Position numbers and translations under genes: made by a program. DNA of 64,000 nt from assembly GCF_949987535.1 (NCBI RefSeq), contig NC_080077.1:40566561-40630560 (forward strand). The letters are read 5' to 3'. Source of the DNA: Balaenoptera acutorostrata (Eukaryota; Chordata; Mammalia; Artiodactyla; Balaenopteridae). The notes under the pieces are model-generated. The model searched no databases. It was not told where the DNA came from and was given only the letters and a program-made list of their open reading frames with translations. Positions 34,401 to 47,460 of this stretch are shown piece by piece; within the stretch, counting starts at the first letter, position 1, and the number at the start of each line of letters is the position of its first letter.

Positions 34401-36019
34401 TACACAGACCTGCCGCCCCTGAGGTCATGCCCTTCATGGCTCAGCCCGCATTAGTGACTGAGCAAGGTTGCATACAAAGCCTGGCTATTTTGACCAATCT
34501 TGGGAAAGACCTCACAGTCAATACAGAGTAGTAACTCAGCTGGTTGGTCGAGGTTTTGCAGGGCCTTCATCATGGTTTCATTTCTCCCTCTGCCTCGCCC
34601 TTCACAGGTAACAGCTTGCACTCTGAGCTCCATCTCAGCATCTGCTTCTGGAGGACTCTACCTGTGGTAGGTAGAAGAAAACAGATGACTAATTATTTGG
34701 GAAACCAGGTATGACTGAAATAAATTCTCTCTCCAGACTTCCAGTAGATTGAGTCAATGAAGTCTCTAGCAATTGAAAGGTTCTTAGCAAAACAAGCTCT
34801 ATAGACCAGAACACAAGGTTCTCATGGGAAATTCTGATAAGTATCTGGTTGTACCTGGATATCCCATTTTTACATTTCTAACCACCAACTCTCTCACTCT
34901 CTTCAAACTAATCTTGTAATTCATCTTAATCTTCTCAGGTTTATGAGAAATGAACTCTTGCCATCCAAATTACTGAAGACTACATAAATCATTAATGAAA
35001 GAAGAAGGACTTGAGTCCAGAAATGTCTTATTCCAAAGCCTGCTGTGGGCAGCAAGGAAAAGATGTATTTAGGAAAGGGAAGTGAGTTTATTTCTAACGT
35101 AAGGAACCGCTTTGTCCAGGTATAGGGAGCCAAGAGGGGCAGAGATGGAGGAAATGAGATTATGAGCTAATATTCAGCCCTAATTTATATGTCTTTATAT
35201 GTACTTCCATCCATGGCTTTTGTGTCTTTCCACTCTGTCCTATAGGGCTCCCATTCTATTAAGGGCAGATTTTATAGGTAGTTCCCCAAAGCATTTTCTC
35301 ACCTCTTGCTCTACTAAAAACCTGCTGATATAATAATAACACAATGCTATTCTCTGCCACTTCCTATATAGTCTTCACTTCAATACCACTCTAGACCTTG
35401 GCGGGAGGAGCCCCTACTCAGAGCACTAACAGTTAGAGGACCCCACTGGGCTCTCTCTCAGCTCTCCTTCTCCCAGTGGGGTGAGGAATCTATTGGGCCA
35501 AGTGATATGCTTGTGCTTACCGTTCCAGGCTCCAGGGACCAGAGAATTTCATGTTCCCTGCATAGGCCACTTCCTCTGGCTATATTCCAGAAGTGCCAAC
35601 ACGACTGGTGCGTACAACTCTAGGTCCAAGAGGGTGGGTGGCCAGGAAGTGGTTGTTTGTTGAGAGTGCGGGCAGAGGTTACAAAAGTGGACTGAGATTG
35701 GGAAGAAAAAAAAGGGTGTGCTCTGTACCAGCAGCCGGCACAGAACTATAAGGAATTCCAGAATTCTAAATTGGAACTGAGCCAAGAGGTGAAGGGTAAT
35801 TTTTTTTTTAATTCCCTTTATTCTTTATTGCTTCTAAATCATTGAATTGCCCTGCTCTTTTCATCTCTAATCATTTTAAGTCTCAGAATTACAGAAAATC
35901 AGCATTGTAAGTTCTCCTGAGGGGAATCATAGGTCTAAGGGACCCTTACTCTGTAGAAATCTGTGACATTAATTCGACTATACCCTTGCCACTGACTAGA
36001 GCGCTTACTGCTCTCCTGT
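31500..36019. other. Unassigned non-coding stretch
   Basis: About 4.5 kb with no named repeat except an (AC)n run at 33423-33448. A minus-strand frame of 152 codons (32427-32885) overlaps plus-strand frames of 79 codons and another minus-strand frame. It shows no domain, has a biased composition, and is not convincing as a gene. Some parts (31900-32130, 34300-34650) are richer in G and C. Confidence 0.45.
33423..33448 (+). repeat. (AC)n microsatellite
   Basis: Thirteen AC units, uninterrupted. Confidence 0.95.
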
Positions 36020-37180
36020 CTCCTAATGCAACTCAACAGAGTGACTGTTGAATACCATCTACATTACTGAGCACCTACTACGTCAGACACCGAGAATTCA
36101 AATGACTAGGACATAGTTTCTGCTCTTGAGGAGTTCATAATCTAGTGTGTGTAGTATGTGTTTGTAGTGTAGTCTTTGTATTTGTGTGACAGAACCTACA
36201 AAACAATGGTTATAATAATATGTAACTATGAATGGCATGATTAATTAACTGTAATTAATTTATAATAATTTATAAATAATCTGGGGGAGGTAGGGTAGGA
36301 AGGGCTGGTAGGGGGAAGAACGGGCCTTGAATGGTTTCAAAGCAAAGGTAGCACTGTTTTGTTTTGTTTTGTTTTTTTAAATACTTATTTATTTATTTAT
36401 TTAATTTATTTTGGCTGTGCCAGGTCTTAGTTGTGGCACGCAGGATCTTAGTTCCAGCATGCATGCGGGATCTAGTTCCCAGATCAGAGATCAAACCCAG
36501 GCCCCCTGTACTGGGAGCATGGAGTTTTACCCACTGGACCACCAGGGAAATCTGGTAGCAGTGTTTAAAGCAACATGTTGTGCTCAAGGAATACCAAGTA
36601 GCTCTATTTTGGAAGGTCTTCAAATTTAAGAGGTTGAGAAAGGCATGATAATAACTAGTCAGAAAAGGCAGAGTCAAGCCACGGAGGACCTTGGATGCCC
36701 TTGTCTAATAAGGCATGGAGACTTTACCCTATAGATTGAGAAAAGAACATGAACAGTTTTATACAGAAGAGGGACATGATCATATTTAAATTTTAGAAAG
36801 ATTATTTGAGGGCAGAGGTGGATTCAGGGCAAGATTGATTCACAATCCTGGGTGAATCAAGGGTGACCACATCATTGTTGCCAAACAGGCATGCTTTGAG
36901 ACTGTAAAAGGAGCACCGTGATCATCCCACTCAGAAAATAGGCATAAACTGGGACCATCTCTGGAAAACTAGATGTATGTTTACATAATTTGAGGGGATT
37001 TAAGGGCACTGGGACCATTTATGAAGTTTCTGAAATGATCTAAGTTGGAGACAAAGAAACTCCATGAAAGCAATAGCAATGGGGATAAAAAGGAGAGATG
37101 AATTTAAGAGGTAGTTGGAAGATAAAACCAGGAATCTTTGATTAATGGTTGTAAGGATGAAGAAGAGGAGAGGTCCTCTG
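36020..37180 (-). mobile_element. L2 LINE fossil, split by a SINE
   Basis: 'gagcacctactacgtcag' and 'gctcttgaggagttcataat' are the antisense L2 3' end. After the SINE at 36360 the antisense L2 resumes with 'aatgccc'-like text, 'acatgatcatatttaaattt', 'tagaaagattatttgaggg', and later 'aatggggataaaaaggagag', in consensus order. Strongly decayed. Confidence 0.7.
36360..36553 (-). mobile_element. Short CHR-family SINE
   Basis: Minus-strand SINE with the head at the right ('ggaccaccagggaaatct') and an AT-rich tail of (TTTA)n at the left. The duplications GGTAGCACTGTTT (36347-36359) and GGTAGCAGTGTTT (36554-36566) differ at one base. It is of the same shorter type as the copy at 17210. Confidence 0.92.
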
Positions 37181-37239
37181 CTTTCAACTCTGACATGTTT
37201 CAAGTCTGGAAGATGTCCCATTTGTCCTTACAACAAGAA

Positions 37240-38800
37240 AAAACTGAACAAACTGAAAATTAGTGACTTTTCTTGGACCCATCAGAGAACTAAAGTCGCA
37301 AGGCAAACCTCCACCCCGAAATCTGGCAAGACAGAAGAATCCAGAGTCATAGCTAAGATATATTTATCGGGGGAAGAAGCCTCTGGAACCATAAACTAGT
37401 AGGAACAAAAATTGTAATTTTGATGAATTACTGGAGACTGAGTGTGGGCTAGCACGAGGGTGAGAAACTCTTTAAGGGCACAGTCTTAGGGAGACCACCC
37501 ACACTTCTATGGGTTCTGCTTCCAGAAATCCCACCAGGTTCTTTTTGTGAAAAGCCAAGAAAATCCCCTTATGGCTCTGGCAGGGGGAGGGGGAAAGCAC
37601 AAATATGAAATAGGTGCAGAGCTCCACAGTGTTCTCTATAACAAAGGCCTATATTCAGAGGGAAAAAAAACTTTACCAGAACCTTATCCAACGAGTGGAA
37701 AGGACATTTTCCTCGACTCCTGCCCCTCTAGCCTTCCCGTCTGATATAAGGAGAGGAAAAAGGTGAAGAAACACCTGTGAAGGTAACAGCCCAGGAACTC
37801 AAGCCCACTAAAAGACTGAGATTTATTCATAGGATTAGAGAATGCTTTCCCTTCCCATGTCTTACCACCACACCAACAAGGCTCCAGAGTAATAGCAGTG
37901 GATTACAGGTTAAAGGGCTACAAGATGCAGATTCTGTCCAAGGAAGAGTTCTTAGGGACGCTCAAAGTCAACAAGAGAGACAAAATCAAGGGCACTAGAG
38001 GAAGCTGAAGCCTCTGACATCTACAACTAAAACAAGCAACATGGCCCAACCCAACTCCTAGCAGATGAACATAAAACTGCACACCAAAAGTTTATTTACT
38101 TCAATTCTTATTATACAATACATCATAGCTTTCAAAAATAAACTGCAAGGCATGCAAAAGGCAAAAAAAGAAAAAAGTTTCAAGAGACAAAGCAGCCTCA
38201 GAATGAGACCCAGATATGGCATAAACTTGGAATTTTCAGGCAGAAATTTTAAATATCTGTGGTTAATATATTAAAACGCTCTAATGGAAAAAGCAGAGAG
38301 TATGCAAGAACAGTTTGATGATGTGAGCAGAGAAGGAAACTCTAAGAATGAAAACAAAAGGAAATTCTAAAAATCAAAAACAATATAACAGAAATGAAGA
38401 ATGAAGATGGACCCATCGATATACTGGATATGATGGAGGAAAGAATCAATGAACTTAAAGGTAATTCTGTAGAAATTTCCCAGACTGAAATGCAAAGAGA
38501 AAAGGAATGAAGAAAGTACAAGAGAACATCGAAGGACAGTGTGACAATTTCAAAGAATGTAATATATACATAATTAGAACACTAGAGGAGAAGAAATATT
38601 TGAAATAATAATGGCTGAGAACTTTCCAAAATTAATGACAGATACCAAACCACAGATTCAATAAGCTCAGAGAACAAAAACAAGATAAATACAAAAATAT
38701 GTATACTTAAGCATATCACATTCAAATTGCAGAAAACCAAAGACAAAGAGAAAAATCTTGAGAGAGAAGGAAAAGTAAAGGATTAAGGATAATTCTCAGA
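37240..38800 (+). mobile_element. Ancient L1: 5' UTR and ORF1 part
   Basis: From about 38300 the sequence follows old L1 ORF1: 'atggaggaaagaatcaatga', 'atttcccagactgaaatgc', 'gaagaaatatttgaaataat', 'ccaaaccacagattcaata' and 'gcatatcacattcaaattgc'. The part to its left fits an L1M-type 5' UTR but its start is uncertain. It ends near 38795, within ORF1. Full of stops. It is much older than the L1 at 10728. Confidence 0.7.
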
Positions 38801-40377
38801 CAGCTGGTATGGGTGGCACCTACACTGTAGGAGAAACAGGCTAGAAAACATTCTACCTTGATTTCAGCTCTAAATTATTTCTTATATCACTATAACCTTC
38901 ACAGCATCTGCCAGTACCCCGGCCAAGACCTCTTCACTCTAGACCTGAATTCCTACACCAGTGTTTTAGGTACCACCCTTGAATTCATTTTCTCTCTTCC
39001 CTTTTATTTTCCAGTTTGAGTTCTGCCCTGTACTATTTTCTTAAATAATATTACTCCTAAGTTCAACTTTTTTCCAATGCCACTGATTTTTTACTCTCTT
39101 GGGTACGTTAAAATGTTTACATAATAAGGTAATGTGGTTTTATTGCAGAAGAAGTTGAAAACAGTATAAGGAAAACAAAATCATCCATAATCCTATAGTC
39201 CAGGGTTAATAACTGCTGGTAAAAACTGATGCCGTTTTCCAGTATTTTTCTCTATCTAAATAGCCATACTTCTCTTGTCTCTGGGTCTTCACACACGCTG
39301 TTCTATATGCTGGGGATACTCTTTCCTCCATTTACGTGCTTTCAGGAATAGTAGTTAAGCATGGTGATACCAACCAAAAAAAAAGCTGTAACCTTGGCAC
39401 ATAATGCAGGGCATCCCTATGGCCTGGTGTGTATATATATCAGCAAGAGTAACCTGGCAACAGTACACAAACACTGTCTATCAAGCTGTGCAGGCTGAGT
39501 CCTTAACATCAACACTATGCGCCAGGGAGAAGCAATGGCAGAAGGGGTCTAATCAGGCAGACAGTTCTCTCTCTGCTTGGTGTTGGAACCAGGACAAAGC
39601 CTCACACTTACTTCCTTTGGACTAAGTTCTAAGGGTTTGGGGATAATTTTATTTTGGGGGGAGAGAAGGGTTGAAAGAGAGATACTGTTTCTGTTGTCGT
39701 TGTCTGAAGAAGTGTAGGGGAAAGGTGATTGATTGGGGGAGGGTTTGGAGATGACCATATTATTACCATGTTTGTATCCTGAACTTTGAAACAGGTCACA
39801 CTAGGCCTTAGTCTCTGCACGCTGTTCATTCTGCTGAAGCCCAGAGGAGCAGGAACCACAGGTATCTCTGTAGGATGAATTCCTTAAAGCCAAGTGACTC
39901 CTTCAAAACTTACGCCAAGTGCCTTGTTGTCTTGTTCTACCTTAGAAACAAAACATATTTTTCACTACTTTCCAATGCAAGCTCTAGCTTATAAACAAAC
40001 AAAAATCAGGAAACTTCCTCTTTTTCTTCAAATGCATACTTCTTCATTGATCCAAGCTAAATTTTTCTGACTCTTGGAATTACGAAAGAAAATACATAGC
40101 CTTTCATTAAACAGACTCAGCAAATAGCACTTCAGTTTCAGAACAAAGCCAGTATCATGGCAGAGAAGTCATGATATACAATATTGCCCAATTAACTCCT
40201 ACAGGTGCGATTATAAAAGATCTCTTTCATGATGCGGGTTGATAAATATTTAAAGATATTTACCTGCCTTGCAAATGGACACTTTCCCATTCAAAGTCTA
40301 CAAAAAATAAATTAAATTTTTAAAAATCTTGTAACTGTCAATGTGGTTACTGAACAACTTTAGAACACTTCAATGGG
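38801..40377. other. Mostly unassigned; weak L2 traces
   Basis: 38870-39120 and 39260-39350 recall sense L2 ('gtcttcacacacgctgttc'). 39110-39240 has 'aaaatcatccataatcctat', a motif common in old mammalian repeats. No gene is visible. Confidence 0.35.
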
Positions 40378-40385
40378 GCCTATTG

Positions 40386-40526
40386 GGGTTTGTTTTTTTT
40401 TTTAAACATCTTTATTGGAGTATAATTGCTTTACAATGGTGTGTTAGTTTCTGCGTTATAACAAAGTGAATCAGCTATACATATACATATATCCCCATAT
40501 CCCCTCCCTCTTGAGTCTCCCTCCTA
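40386..40526 (-). mobile_element. 5'-truncated L1 3' end
   Basis: Poly(T), then 'catctttattggagtataa', 'ttgctttacaatgg', 'tgaatcagctatacatatac' and 'tatccccatatcccctccct': the reverse complement of an L1 3' end. The duplication GCCTATTG occurs at 40378-40385 and 40527-40534. Confidence 0.9.
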
Positions 40527-40534
40527 GCCTATTG

Positions 40535-43435
40535 TTTTTGATTGAATTCTCACCACCGTATTGCCTTTTCTGTAAGCTGTCACAGTATAACTTCTTTCAT
40601 CCCTGAGGCTATCATAGTAAAAAGCATAGTTCTCTCTTGTGAAAAAGTTCCACACAGCTAAGATTTTCATGGTGTATCTAGTTGTCCATTAAGAAAAAGA
40701 AAAATAACGTTCTTAATTACCTACAATTCTGTACAGGAAAAACAACCACTGTGATTACTCAAGGAACAGATAAACCTCCCCATGTTCCTTCTAAATAACA
40801 ACATTGCATAAGATGAAAAGAAGGAAAAATTATTTTATTTTGAAGTAAGCATCAAAAAAACTTGCCTGATGGGATTGTAAAAAGTCCAATTTGGGCTGAG
40901 AGTTGCTTAAGTTGAAAGTGCCACTGCAAGGGATGGAACAGAAAGAAGGCAGTCCTTTTACTCCTTTTTCAAGATTGCAGGGCAGTGCTGAGAGTGTCAG
41001 AGGCTACATTGAGCTCCTTGGCTGGGACAAAGGCAGGGCCAGATCCACAATCTCAAGTGGATGCAGAAGGAATAAAGAAAATGCCTGGTATTCAAGAGCC
41101 AACTCTCAACTGGGCTTCAGGATTGCCCTTTCTGGTTTTCAGAGATTGAGAAATCCGTGTATGTTTGAGAAAATATGTATTTCTGTTGTGAGTGGAATGT
41201 GGCTTGGTCCCTCTTTGTTTATCTGGTCTCCAATCTCCAATTTCTCTAGTTAGAAGTGGGGAAAAGTAGATAGAGAAAGATCACCATGAGGCAAGTTTTT
41301 TTCTCTCTCTTTTAAAAAAATTCGTATTGTAATAGAGCTCAAAACTGAGCTTGGACCTGAAAAGTATTGGGACGGCAGAAAAAGTCTCTGTTGAAGGAGT
41401 GGTGATAGACGTGCTCCTGATTTCGTTTACACTGTTGCCCACAAACAATCTCTTGTTCAAAGTCCTGCCCAAGTCTAGCTCTGCCGTGAGAGTTTTCCAC
41501 TCTACCTCAGCCCAAAGTGATCTTCTAGATTCATAGCACTTACCACTGACAATGTTTATTTGTCATTAAATACTTATGGCCTTGAATTATCATTTGGGTG
41601 TGTTGGTTTGAAGTGACTTTGAACTTTCTAGTGAAGAATTTCAGCAGAAAAATGAAAGCATGAATCTGTCACTTAAAGAAAAGTTCAGACTAGAGATATA
41701 AAGGTGGAATTCTTCAGAAAATAAGTGGTGATTAGAACCAGAAGAACGAATGGGAGTACATAAATAAAGGAATATAGAAAAGCAAGAAAAGGAGAATTTG
41801 AAGAGAGTTCTGAAGAACACAATTACTTAAGAAGTACCTAGTAGAAAAATTAGTGAAAGATAATTTTACAAAGGTCAGAAAAGCGGGAAGAATGTTGCTT
41901 TTTGTATGCTTTTAATTCTCCCAAAGAGAGAAGAAGGAAATGTGTTATTGGTGATTTCAGTATTTTCCAGAACATTTACAATTCTTTGCATATAGTATAT
42001 GCCCTAAATGTTTATTTGGTGCACAAGACATGAGGAATAAATTCACCTAAATATTGCTCTTATTTTCCTTTTGAATGTTATGTTCTTAGCAATCATCCCA
42101 GTGCCACTCCTGTATCACTGTGTTTATCCTGTCTTTTCTCAGAAGACAGTGAGTGGCCCCAGTGGTTGGGTTAGTGGCAGACTCTCACCTCTAGGGGGAG
42201 CTCAAGGAGAGGAACACTGAATAAGGGTCATGTCTAAGACCATATTGGGTCATGGTAGTAGTGGGTTGAGTTTTTGGTGAATTAGGAAGGGATTAGAAGG
42301 AATTAACCTCCACCAGGCTGAATCTTTAATTCTTTTGAAATCATACCTTTTTAAAAATTTCACATGACAGGATGCAGATCCAGACTTGACTCTCACTTGG
42401 AAAAATCCCCCTAACCTAGAAAAACTAAACGAAACAGTAGAATTCACAGGTTAAAAATAATGGCCAATGGGGTACATATACTCACTGATACATTTCACTC
42501 AAGGTACGTGACTCTGAGTGTCCCTGTGTGTGTGTGTCTCCGAGAATTTGAACAACTTTGAAACAGGCAAAACCTTAACCACTTCCCCACAGTTTCTACC
42601 ACTCCATTCATCTGATATTTGGCCCACGTCACAGATTTTTTTATCTTTTTGAACACTATAGGCAATTAAGTTTGCAAATATTGTTTAAATTTGTAAAAGT
42701 ACATTTTTACAGTTTACCCTCTCAAAGCCTTCATGGTTGAGATTTAAGTGTTCAATATCTCATAAATTCCTGCGTTTCTCACCAAAAAGAAAACAGTTCC
42801 TTTCTTTGAAGATGTGTTTTGCTCCACGTAGGGAAGCTTAGCAGGATAGCAGATAATCCTGTGCACAAGCCACAAAATTTGCCACAGTCTGTCCTAACAC
42901 GGTTGTTTTTGGGTTCAATGTCTCCACTTACTGTGTCCACCTTAGCTGAGTTGAAATCATGGGAGCATCCCTCTTAAGGGAAATATGCGTGGATCCTTCT
43001 CATGGATTGTGATTCATTGTTTTATTATCATCACCAAAAAATTTAATAGAAAAGACAAATATGATCAGAAAACAAAGTATTCAGTACTACATGTTAGACA
43101 AACCTTGTTTTTTTTACACTTGAAAAGAAAAGAAAGGGTGAAGAAGTAAAAGACTTCCTCTGTAGTTCTGTGATCTCAGCCTAGGCAGGAGAATTCACAA
43201 CCCAACACAAATGAACATTCCAAAGCAGGAGGGATTAGGCAACCTCCACAAAGCAGGCACACTGCCATTGGTTTGGATTTCCCGGTCTAAAAAGCTCTTC
43301 TTCTGTTCTAAAAGGACAAACATTTCAGGTCTCACCATAGGTAACTGGGAAAACAGGGTAGAAAACGTTCTTCCAAATGGTAAACCACCTGTTTGACGAT
43401 TATTTTGCAAGCTCAGTAAACAAATCTGTTTAATT
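40535..43435. other. Unassigned non-coding stretch
   Basis: No repeat or gene named. A plus-strand frame of 116 codons (40903-41253) has no domain or signal. A (TG)n run lies near 42524-42538 and a CTCF-like motif at 42188-42203. Confidence 0.4.
42188..42203 (+). promoter_or_regulatory. CTCF-like motif
   Basis: CCTCTAGGGGGAGCTC resembles the CTCF core CCACTAGGGGGCGC, with two changes. Same orientation as the site at 23140. Motif evidence only. Confidence 0.3.
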
Positions 43436-43560
43436 CATCCCTCCAATCAAAAAAACATTCGTTAAGTGTCTACCACGTGCAGGGCTCTGCACCTGCGCAG
43501 AGGTATGAGACAAGTCCCCCACCATAAAAAGCTGATAGTCTAGCACTGCTGGCAAATATG
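43436..43560 (-). mobile_element. L2 LINE 3' end fragment
   Basis: 'attcgttaagtgtctacca', 'cgtgcagggctctgcacct' and 'aagctgatagtctagcactg' follow the antisense L2 3' end. Confidence 0.6.
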
Positions 43561-46559
43561 AATGGACTTCCTGTTTCCACCAAGGTCCAGAGCAATATTT
43601 TGTTTTGAATCTTGAGAGCATTGTGAACTCATTGGTGATAATCTCTATAATAAGAACAAGTACCTAATATTAGTTCCCAGGTATGAGGCATTCCAGACAT
43701 ATTTTTTAAATGGTGATTTTCAGAGTCCCATGGCAAAGATTTTAAATGGATTTGATCAAAAGTCAAAAGGAGCCCTTTCACATGCTCTTGCTGAGAAACT
43801 TGGCATTGGGACTGTACCTAATTGAGAGACTTTGTTGGCTGAAGTGTGTTGGCTTCAAGCCCAATCACAGGACCCCTTGGAACAATGAGTAAGGCCATTA
43901 GTTTGCATGCCTAATCCCAAGTGACCTTGTATGAGTCTCCCTCTTTCTTGGGATTTGCAGGTCCCATGGTTTGGTAGCATGGGAGAGTGACACGTTAATC
44001 CTGCTGTTTTCTCTCTCATCCTTACAGATTGCTACAGGCCACGGACTGTCCTGTAAATGGAGACTGAATCTTTTTTTTTTTTTAACAGCTTGACGGTGAA
44101 GCTTACATCAGAGTATGTTAAAGTTACAGGTGCTATAAACTTTGAACATCAATCTGACTATAATTTTTTTTTTGGCCTTGGTATAACTCCCCTCCTTTAT
44201 TAAAGACAGCTTTATTAAAATAAACCCCAACTGTAATTAGTTTAAATACTATCAATTAATTTAAAAATTTCCGTAATTATTATTCATTCTTTTTAGAATC
44301 TTACTACATATTGGATTTGTACTTTTTGTTTTTTGTATCTACAGAGTGACTAACCAAATGCAGTAACTAGCTGTCTTAAATACACCTAGAGTATTACTTA
44401 ATCCCTCAGAAATTCCCTCTATAGTTTTGTCTTTACAAAAGCAAAAGAAAAACAAAACAAAGAAACAAACAAATAGATTCCATACCACAAAACCTTTAAA
44501 AGCAATATTTTTTTTTTTCCTTTAGGTAAAAGTAAAACCTAGGCAAATATAAATTATCTGAACTCCATTCTCCATTATCATGGATTAGCTTTGACAATTC
44601 CCTCTTGCCAAATTGTTTGTTCCTGGTTGTATGGAAAATATTTCTATAAAATAACTTCGAAAAAGCAGAGGAAACAGTTCTCTAAATAAAATAGATGTAT
44701 ATGGTTGTCTAAGATCATTAGCAGATGGGTTATAGTATTGATAGATTTGTAGGTTCAAAATGATGGAAGCAGATTTTAAAAGCGAGTTTCCCAAGGGTTT
44801 TTTTTTTGATGAGAAAGTCTTCTCCCTGAAGCCTGACTAGGGTTAGAGAAGTTTGACTAACTCTTCCTTCTGAGGACTGCTTCCCAGTGAGCTGAATGAG
44901 GCCACTGGAGCGGTGACCACCAGCCCAGAGATACATCACCAGAAAATTTAGGATCTTGCCATGAACTGTCATGAATTATACCTGTTTAAAACTTTTGAGG
45001 AAGAGGCTCCAATTTAGGATTGAGAATCATGGGTTTGTGCAAGAAGAAAACAAAGTGAACATTATCTTGAGTTTTTTTTCAAGTAAGAGTAACATTACTA
45101 GTTTCAATGAACAATTATATATGTCTTTAAAATATATGCTTAAACATTATTTAACCTGAAACAAATGCAGAAGTGGCAAGTGTTTTCTTATCCTGCAACA
45201 GATAACCAGTTTTGCCTGTGACATTCAAAAGCCACTATTTCTGCAAAAGCTATAGACTTACTTTACCCCACACCCAGTACTCCTCTCCCACAAATCACAG
45301 CCCAACTTGTTCCCCCAGTGCCTGCCCACCTTCCCCCACCAGTATAGGGTTAAACTTGGACCAAATATAGGTCATAAAGACAAGTACATCATTAGAGAGA
45401 CTTTGTATAACTAGGTTCAAAAGCCTAGATCTGTAGTCAACTTTCTATGGCCTATATAAATCAATCTTCTGCTGTTTGTGATAAAAATGAAGTTTTGTTA
45501 TTTTTTTAGTGCTAAGTTTTAAAAGATGTACAAATTTGGTAAAAAAAAAAAATTGAATAAAAATCAGTGAAGAAAATTGAGTTTCTTTATTGAAAGGTAC
45601 ATCAAAGAAATTCATTAAATGTTTATTGAAGTTCAAAACCAAAAAGCTAAATAATAGTATAAGTGGTTTATCCTTTGGGGAAATTAGGTAAATAATCAGG
45701 AAGAACTGAATAAGGAAAGACTATATAGAAGCAGAATATTTACTGATGATTGTTGCATGTTAAGTCATCAGATGCTTACAGATATGGTAAATACTAGGAC
45801 ATTGTTCAAATAGCCAATTGATTTAATATGTGAAAGGATTTGCTGCTTTCAGTGTAATCTTCTGCATTTCTTTTTTTCTTTTCTACTTGTAAGAATTCAT
45901 AAACTACCCTTCCAAGAGTTAAAATAGTCCACCAGAAAAAAGAAGACTATTACTTATTTACAAATAGAGAATCTAATTATGAGAAATTCCCTTGTAAAGG
46001 TTATGTCTTGAGTTTTTTCACATCTTTAATCAGAGAAGTGTACTCTCCATGGACCAAAACCAGGCAGCCTGTTTCTGAGCACTTTTTATCAGTTCTGACA
46101 CATCAGAACTGCTCTGGTTTCCTCAGAAGTGTGTAAATGAACAGTGCTCTACCTCACTATATTTAGTGTACTTATCTAATAAAGGTGCCAGGGTTCCACT
46201 TTGTGCTCTATCTGAGCTCACAGCTATTTATTGGAGGGGAGAGAGAGGTACAGTCATCAAGTCCTGCTTAGTGATTGCTGCCACCCTGTACTATTTTAGA
46301 GATTTTGACTCACTCATAAATCAAGGTGGTAAAAATGGAAACTATTACTTTGGATTTTGAGTTACAACAAACGAAAAATGCTGTTAAATATATAATAAAT
46401 TATAAGAATTTCTGAAATGGTCATTTTTTCCCACTGAGGCCATGAAAAGTAAACCAGAAAACAGCCTTTGGCAAAATCTAAATACATAAGCTTTTTGATA
46501 ACCTATCTGAAGTAGCTATATCTTGTTTTCTTGTACCATAGTAATACAACTTTTAGTTT
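43561..46559. other. Unassigned non-coding stretch
   Basis: No named repeat. A good 3' splice-site-like sequence ends at 44027 (pyrimidine tract then TTACAG), but no supporting exon frame was found. Poly(T) runs at about 44071 and 44163; poly(A) at about 45541. Confidence 0.4.
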
Positions 46560-46569
46560 TGGACTTCCC

Positions 46570-46904
46570 TTTTTTTTTTTAAAGATTTAATTTTATTTAT
46601 TTTTGGCTGCGTTGGGCCTTCTCTAGTTGTGGCGAGCAGGGGCTACTCTTCCTTGTGGTACATGGGCTTCTCCTTGCTGTAGCTTCTCTTGTTGCGGAGC
46701 ACGGGCTCTAGGCACACGGGCTTCAGTAGTTGTAGCACGCAGGCTCAGTAGTTGTGGTCGTGGGCTCTATAGTGCAGGCTCAGTAGTTGTGGCGCACGGG
46801 CTTGTTGCTCCGCAGCAGGCGGGATCTTCCCGGACCAGGGATTGAACCCATGTCCCCTGCATTGGCAGGTGGATTCTTATCCACTGCACCACCAGGGAAG
46901 TCCC
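46570..46904 (-). mobile_element. CHR SINE, long form
   Basis: Minus-strand CHR SINE with head 'ccaccagggaagtccc' at the right and a T-rich tail at the left. The duplication TGGACTTCCC occurs at 46560-46569 and 46905-46914. The target sequence happens to equal the first bases of the SINE itself, so its head junction forms a perfect 9+2+9 palindrome at 46895-46914. Confidence 0.93.
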
Positions 46905-47145
46905 TGGACTTCCCATTTCTGCATCATGATTATTACTGTCACTCTTCATCCTAAAATTTCTTCCTAAATTTTACTCTCAATTTTTAACTTCTCTGATTCA
47001 TTTTCAGTTCCACCCACAGGCAGTGAAATGTAGCATTCCTAAATCCTTCAAGCTTGAACTTCTGGATGCATGTTGTCTTCTCCAAATGATAACAACACGG
47101 TGTTACACCAGATTTTCCCCTCCTTCTTCTCTGTACATGTTAGAC

Positions 47146-47460
47146 CTGTGCTGTCCACTACAGTAGCTACCAACCACATGTGACTATTGAGCCCTTGAAA
47201 CGTGACTACTCTATGTTAAAATGTGCTCTAAGTATAAAATGCACACTGGATTCCAAGTAATTAGTATGAAAAAAGAATGTAACGTATCTTAATCATTTTA
47301 ATATCGATTATGCATTGAAATGAAAATATGGTGGCTGTATTGGCTTAAATAGATCTTAGTAAAATTATTTTTACCCGATTCTCTTTACTTTTTTAATATG
47401 GCTACTAGAAAGTTTTAAATGATCTACATGGCTCACATTATCTTTCTGTTGGACAGCACG
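47146..47460 (+). mobile_element. hAT-type non-autonomous DNA transposon
   Basis: The inverted ends GTGCTGTCCA (47148-47157) and TGGACAGCAC (47450-47459) are exact. The flanking 8-mers TGTTAGAC (47138-47145) and GGTTAGAA (47461-47468) match at 6 of 8 positions. The body matches the copy at 28785-29104 along its length. It has no coding capacity. Confidence 0.88.
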
